The notes beneath the pieces are model-generated. The model was given only the letters and a program-made list of their open reading frames with translations. It searched no databases and was not told where the DNA came from. The position numbers and the translations under genes were made by a program. A DNA stretch of 21,766 bases from NCBI GenBank assembly GCA_022539475.1, contig VCMS01000507.1, positions 1-21,766 on the forward strand. Reading direction: 5' to 3'. This DNA comes from Gracilaria domingensis. Its lineage: Eukaryota; Rhodophyta; Florideophyceae; Gracilariales; Gracilariaceae. Below are positions 19,641 to 21,766 of the stretch, piece after piece (within the stretch, counting starts at the first letter, position 1; the number at the start of each line of letters is the position of its first letter).

Positions 19641-20800
19641 ATTCGTGCTAAAGTTTGACACAAGCTTTGCCGAATAAGTCGAGCTGTGTGCGTCGCTTCA
19701 GCGCCGTTTTTATTTGTCTCTTATTTTATTGTGCACATCTGCAGATTGCATCAATTTCGCTTGGTCACGGCGAGTGGTAGCAGTTTCTCGTGGTTGGCGG
19801 TCTTGTGCAGCACGAGCACGCGCTTATTTAGTTACACAAAAATGATGGTTTAACACTTTGACATCTTTTTAAGACCATAAAGAGAGATAAGCGTTTCGCT
19901 GCGGCGTTAAACGTTGCGTGCGGCCCGAAGGACCTGCCTATACTTCATGATCGACAGAGCATGGAATCATCACGGCTGCCTGAATTAGTAGCTCAAGCTG
20001 GACGGGAGTAGGATTGTGGTTGTATCAAAGTTGCACAAGCCTGCCAAAAGTCACCGATTTTGGCATTTAGAGTCAGTTCAAAGACGCCGATATAGCTCGT
20101 GGAAAGTATCTCAGTCACTAAGGAATTTGAAGGTAGACAGGACGCAAACGAAAGGTACGACCAAAACGTCTTTTTAGGAAAACTTTGTTTCAATCAGCCA
20201 TTTGTTAGGAACAAAATTCTTAAACAACCTCTTAGAAAACAAGATGCAGCTGATTTCCATACGTGTTCTTGGCTTTCTGTTATTGTAGGTTTCTAGGAAA
20301 AAAGTTACCTAACTTGATGGAAATACATGGATAGAGGTGTCCGACGGATCTGTTGTTGAAGTACCGGAACAACAAACCAAGCTAATTGCACTCTAAAATA
20401 GTAGAGCATAAACACTGACCAGGTCGACAGTTTGTTTCGAAGAGCTGTTCACGCCTCAGTTCTTCTATTATTGCATCATGCATTTCTTAGGTGATGCTAT
20501 GCTTTCTAGGAGCTTTTGGCATGTTCCACGCAGCACAGCTCAACGGGCGCATTTGGCGCCCTGAGACGAATCGAAAAGTGGGATCCCTAGAACGTTATGG
20601 AACTAATCTTGACTAGACTCACATCGATTAATTTTCTGTAGTCAGTCACGTGATGACTACCGTATTCTAAAGTCGAGCCGTCCAGGGATACGGTGGGCCT
20701 GCAAACTAAAGTGTTTATAATACAGTTTGCAGCTCCGCACCGTGGTAGATGAGACGATTTGTCTTGCGTGTATTCTTTGCGAGAAGGGAGCTTTTGATTG
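19641..20800. other. AT-rich stretch with no recognisable gene
   Basis: The first hundred bases are T-rich and could be intronic to the candidate unit starting at 19306. Beyond that, only frames of about 65 codons occur (19993-20193 minus, 20099-20296 plus). No repeat, RNA gene or clear polyadenylation site stands out. Confidence 0.45.
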
Positions 20801-20808
20801 TGTTCCGT

Positions 20809-21249
20809 CTACTCGTTGCTTTTTAGTGTTTGACTAAACCTGTCCAAAGAGGAACGCATACTATGTAGAGGCAAGATAGGTGCTAGCTCAGCGTCATAGC
20901 GTGGATCTAAAGCCATGAGAAAGGTAAGCGTGCCGTAGGCTGTTAGCGAAGCAACAGTGGTGCTGCAGCTCTCTCCCGACCAACTGAGCATTACATGTAT
21001 TTTGAAGGTGTACTCTGAAAATATTCTGTTCAAACCACGTAACGAATTTTGAAGCTTCATTATTCTTAGGGATGTGTAACAAATTATGACGCAGCAACAC
21101 CAGTGAGAGATGGCCGTGGAGTTAAGAGAGTTGGTGAGTATGGTTCTTGCGGAAGAGACACTATAGCGGTCTCGCGCTCGTGAGGATGGACTCGCGGTCG
21201 AGACAGAGTCACTAAGAGTTTTTCTTTCGGCTCTTGAGAAGGCTTCCAC
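20809..21249 (-). CDS. Doubtful 146-codon minus-strand open frame
   Basis: This is the longest frame in the AT-rich half and somewhat longer than I would expect by chance there. The N-terminal 35 residues are Ser/Arg/Thr-rich. The C-terminal part contains Leu-Asp-Pro-Arg-Tyr, a string also found in hAT-family transposases, but the acidic/hydrophobic surroundings do not extend that resemblance. No BED zinc finger or other hAT motif is present nearby. A second minus frame of 118 codons (21084-21440) overlaps its 5' part in another register, so a frameshift or a spliced gene is conceivable but unsupported. Confidence 0.1.
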   Translation of the reverse strand: MEAFSRAERKTLSDSVSTASPSSRARDRYSVSSARTILTNSLNSTAISHWCCCVIICYTSLRIMKLQNSLRGLNRIFSEYTFKIHVMLSWSGESCSTTVASLTAYGTLTFLMALDPRYDAELAPILPLHSMRSSLDRFSQTLKSNE

Positions 21250-21440
21250 AATAATTGCTGTCGATTGGCACAGGCGCGCTCAAGGTTGGAATCCGAGGAT
21301 GGAAGCCCAAGTGCAGCCGTTCCATGTTTCACAGCTCTAGCACCGTTTTCGCAAGACCCCCGTCGAAAGTTGAGTGCCTTGGTGACAGTGGGCTTAATGA
21401 CGAAGTGCAACAGCGGAGAGAACATGAATTGGTTTAGCAA

Positions 21441-21766
21441 TACTCATGCAGAAAGACTGTAGAGAATGGAAGACTAAGTGAGCAAAACTGTTAAATAGAA
21501 AATCTTACTAGTAGCCAATGGCCTGTATTCCTAAAGAGGTCTCAATGGCACACCTTGCCCGGTAGAACAGGATTCTTGAGGTCTGCGCCGACATGTCTTT
21601 ATCGTGAAGTCGCTGCTCACCGGTTTACCTGGTATTCGAGATTTATGTCGATTCTGCTTGACAAGAGAAGTGCCCCTGAAGACAGAGAGAGAGAAGTACT
21701 ATGTCGTTAGAGAGCATGGTTACAACTAAGTTTGTTCCAAGATCCTTTTGGAGTAGGGAAAACGTA
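21441..21766. other. Window end, no recognisable gene
   Basis: AT-balanced sequence with no frame of note, no repeat and no RNA gene. A short GAGA run lies near 21686-21693. Confidence 0.5.

Noticed and set aside
2700..20760. Several TGAGACG words on either strand (near 2722, 15900, 17545, 20561, 20749), a motif reported upstream of some coccidian parasite genes
   Set aside because: About five copies against roughly three expected by chance, and none sits before a recognisable gene. It is not enough to assign a lineage.
20809..21249. Leu-Asp-Pro-Arg-Tyr string suggesting a hAT transposase C-terminus
   Set aside because: Five residues alone are weak. The surrounding residues do not continue the family pattern, and no BED finger, terminal inverted repeats or 8-bp target duplication are visible.
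1..21766. CRISPR array, integron, prophage, toxin-antitoxin or biosynthetic cluster
   Set aside because: No regularly spaced repeats, no operon-like run of long frames and no recognisable family proteins on either strand.

Overview
I recognise no gene, RNA gene or mobile element with confidence in this 21.8 kb window. It does not read as bacterial, archaeal or viral DNA, because open frames are short, interleaved on both strands and match no family I know. The longest frames (236, 225, 217 and 210 codons) are only slightly above what I roughly expect by chance at this base composition. CpG is common and not visibly depleted, which argues against a heavily methylated vertebrate or plant genome. 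The likeliest reading is non-coding DNA from a eukaryote whose CpG is intact, such as a protist, alga or invertebrate. I cannot name the lineage. Two homopolymer stretches look like low-quality or misassembled sequence, so assembly artefact must be kept in mind for the whole contig.

Layout by region. Positions 1-8820 are GC-balanced to GC-rich, nearly featureless and mildly purine-rich, with a GGAGG/GCGG-rich start at 1-130 and a suspicious C/G/T/A homopolymer ladder at 4820-4901. Positions 8821 to about 11180 are pyrimidine-rich on the plus strand. From about 11541 to 12900 the same strand becomes strongly purine-rich. Positions 13004-13272 hold the densest set of inverted repeats in the window, including a 14-bp GC-rich hairpin. 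Positions 14575-14860 are a T-rich tract of about 75% T. Positions 15301-15450 are almost 88% purine in their core and carry a G-quadruplex-like motif. From about 15750 to the end the DNA is AT-richer (roughly 40-43% GC by sample lines).

The AT-rich part holds the more interesting signals. These are a cluster of the palindrome ATTGCAAT (17021-17989), a sharply bounded GC-rich island of about 490 bp with a protein-like open frame (18085-18573), and a TATA-box/leader/first-ATG arrangement at 19276-19640. The last is the best candidate here for the start of a real transcription unit. No functional system can be assembled from these parts. All counts were made by eye and composition figures are approximate.
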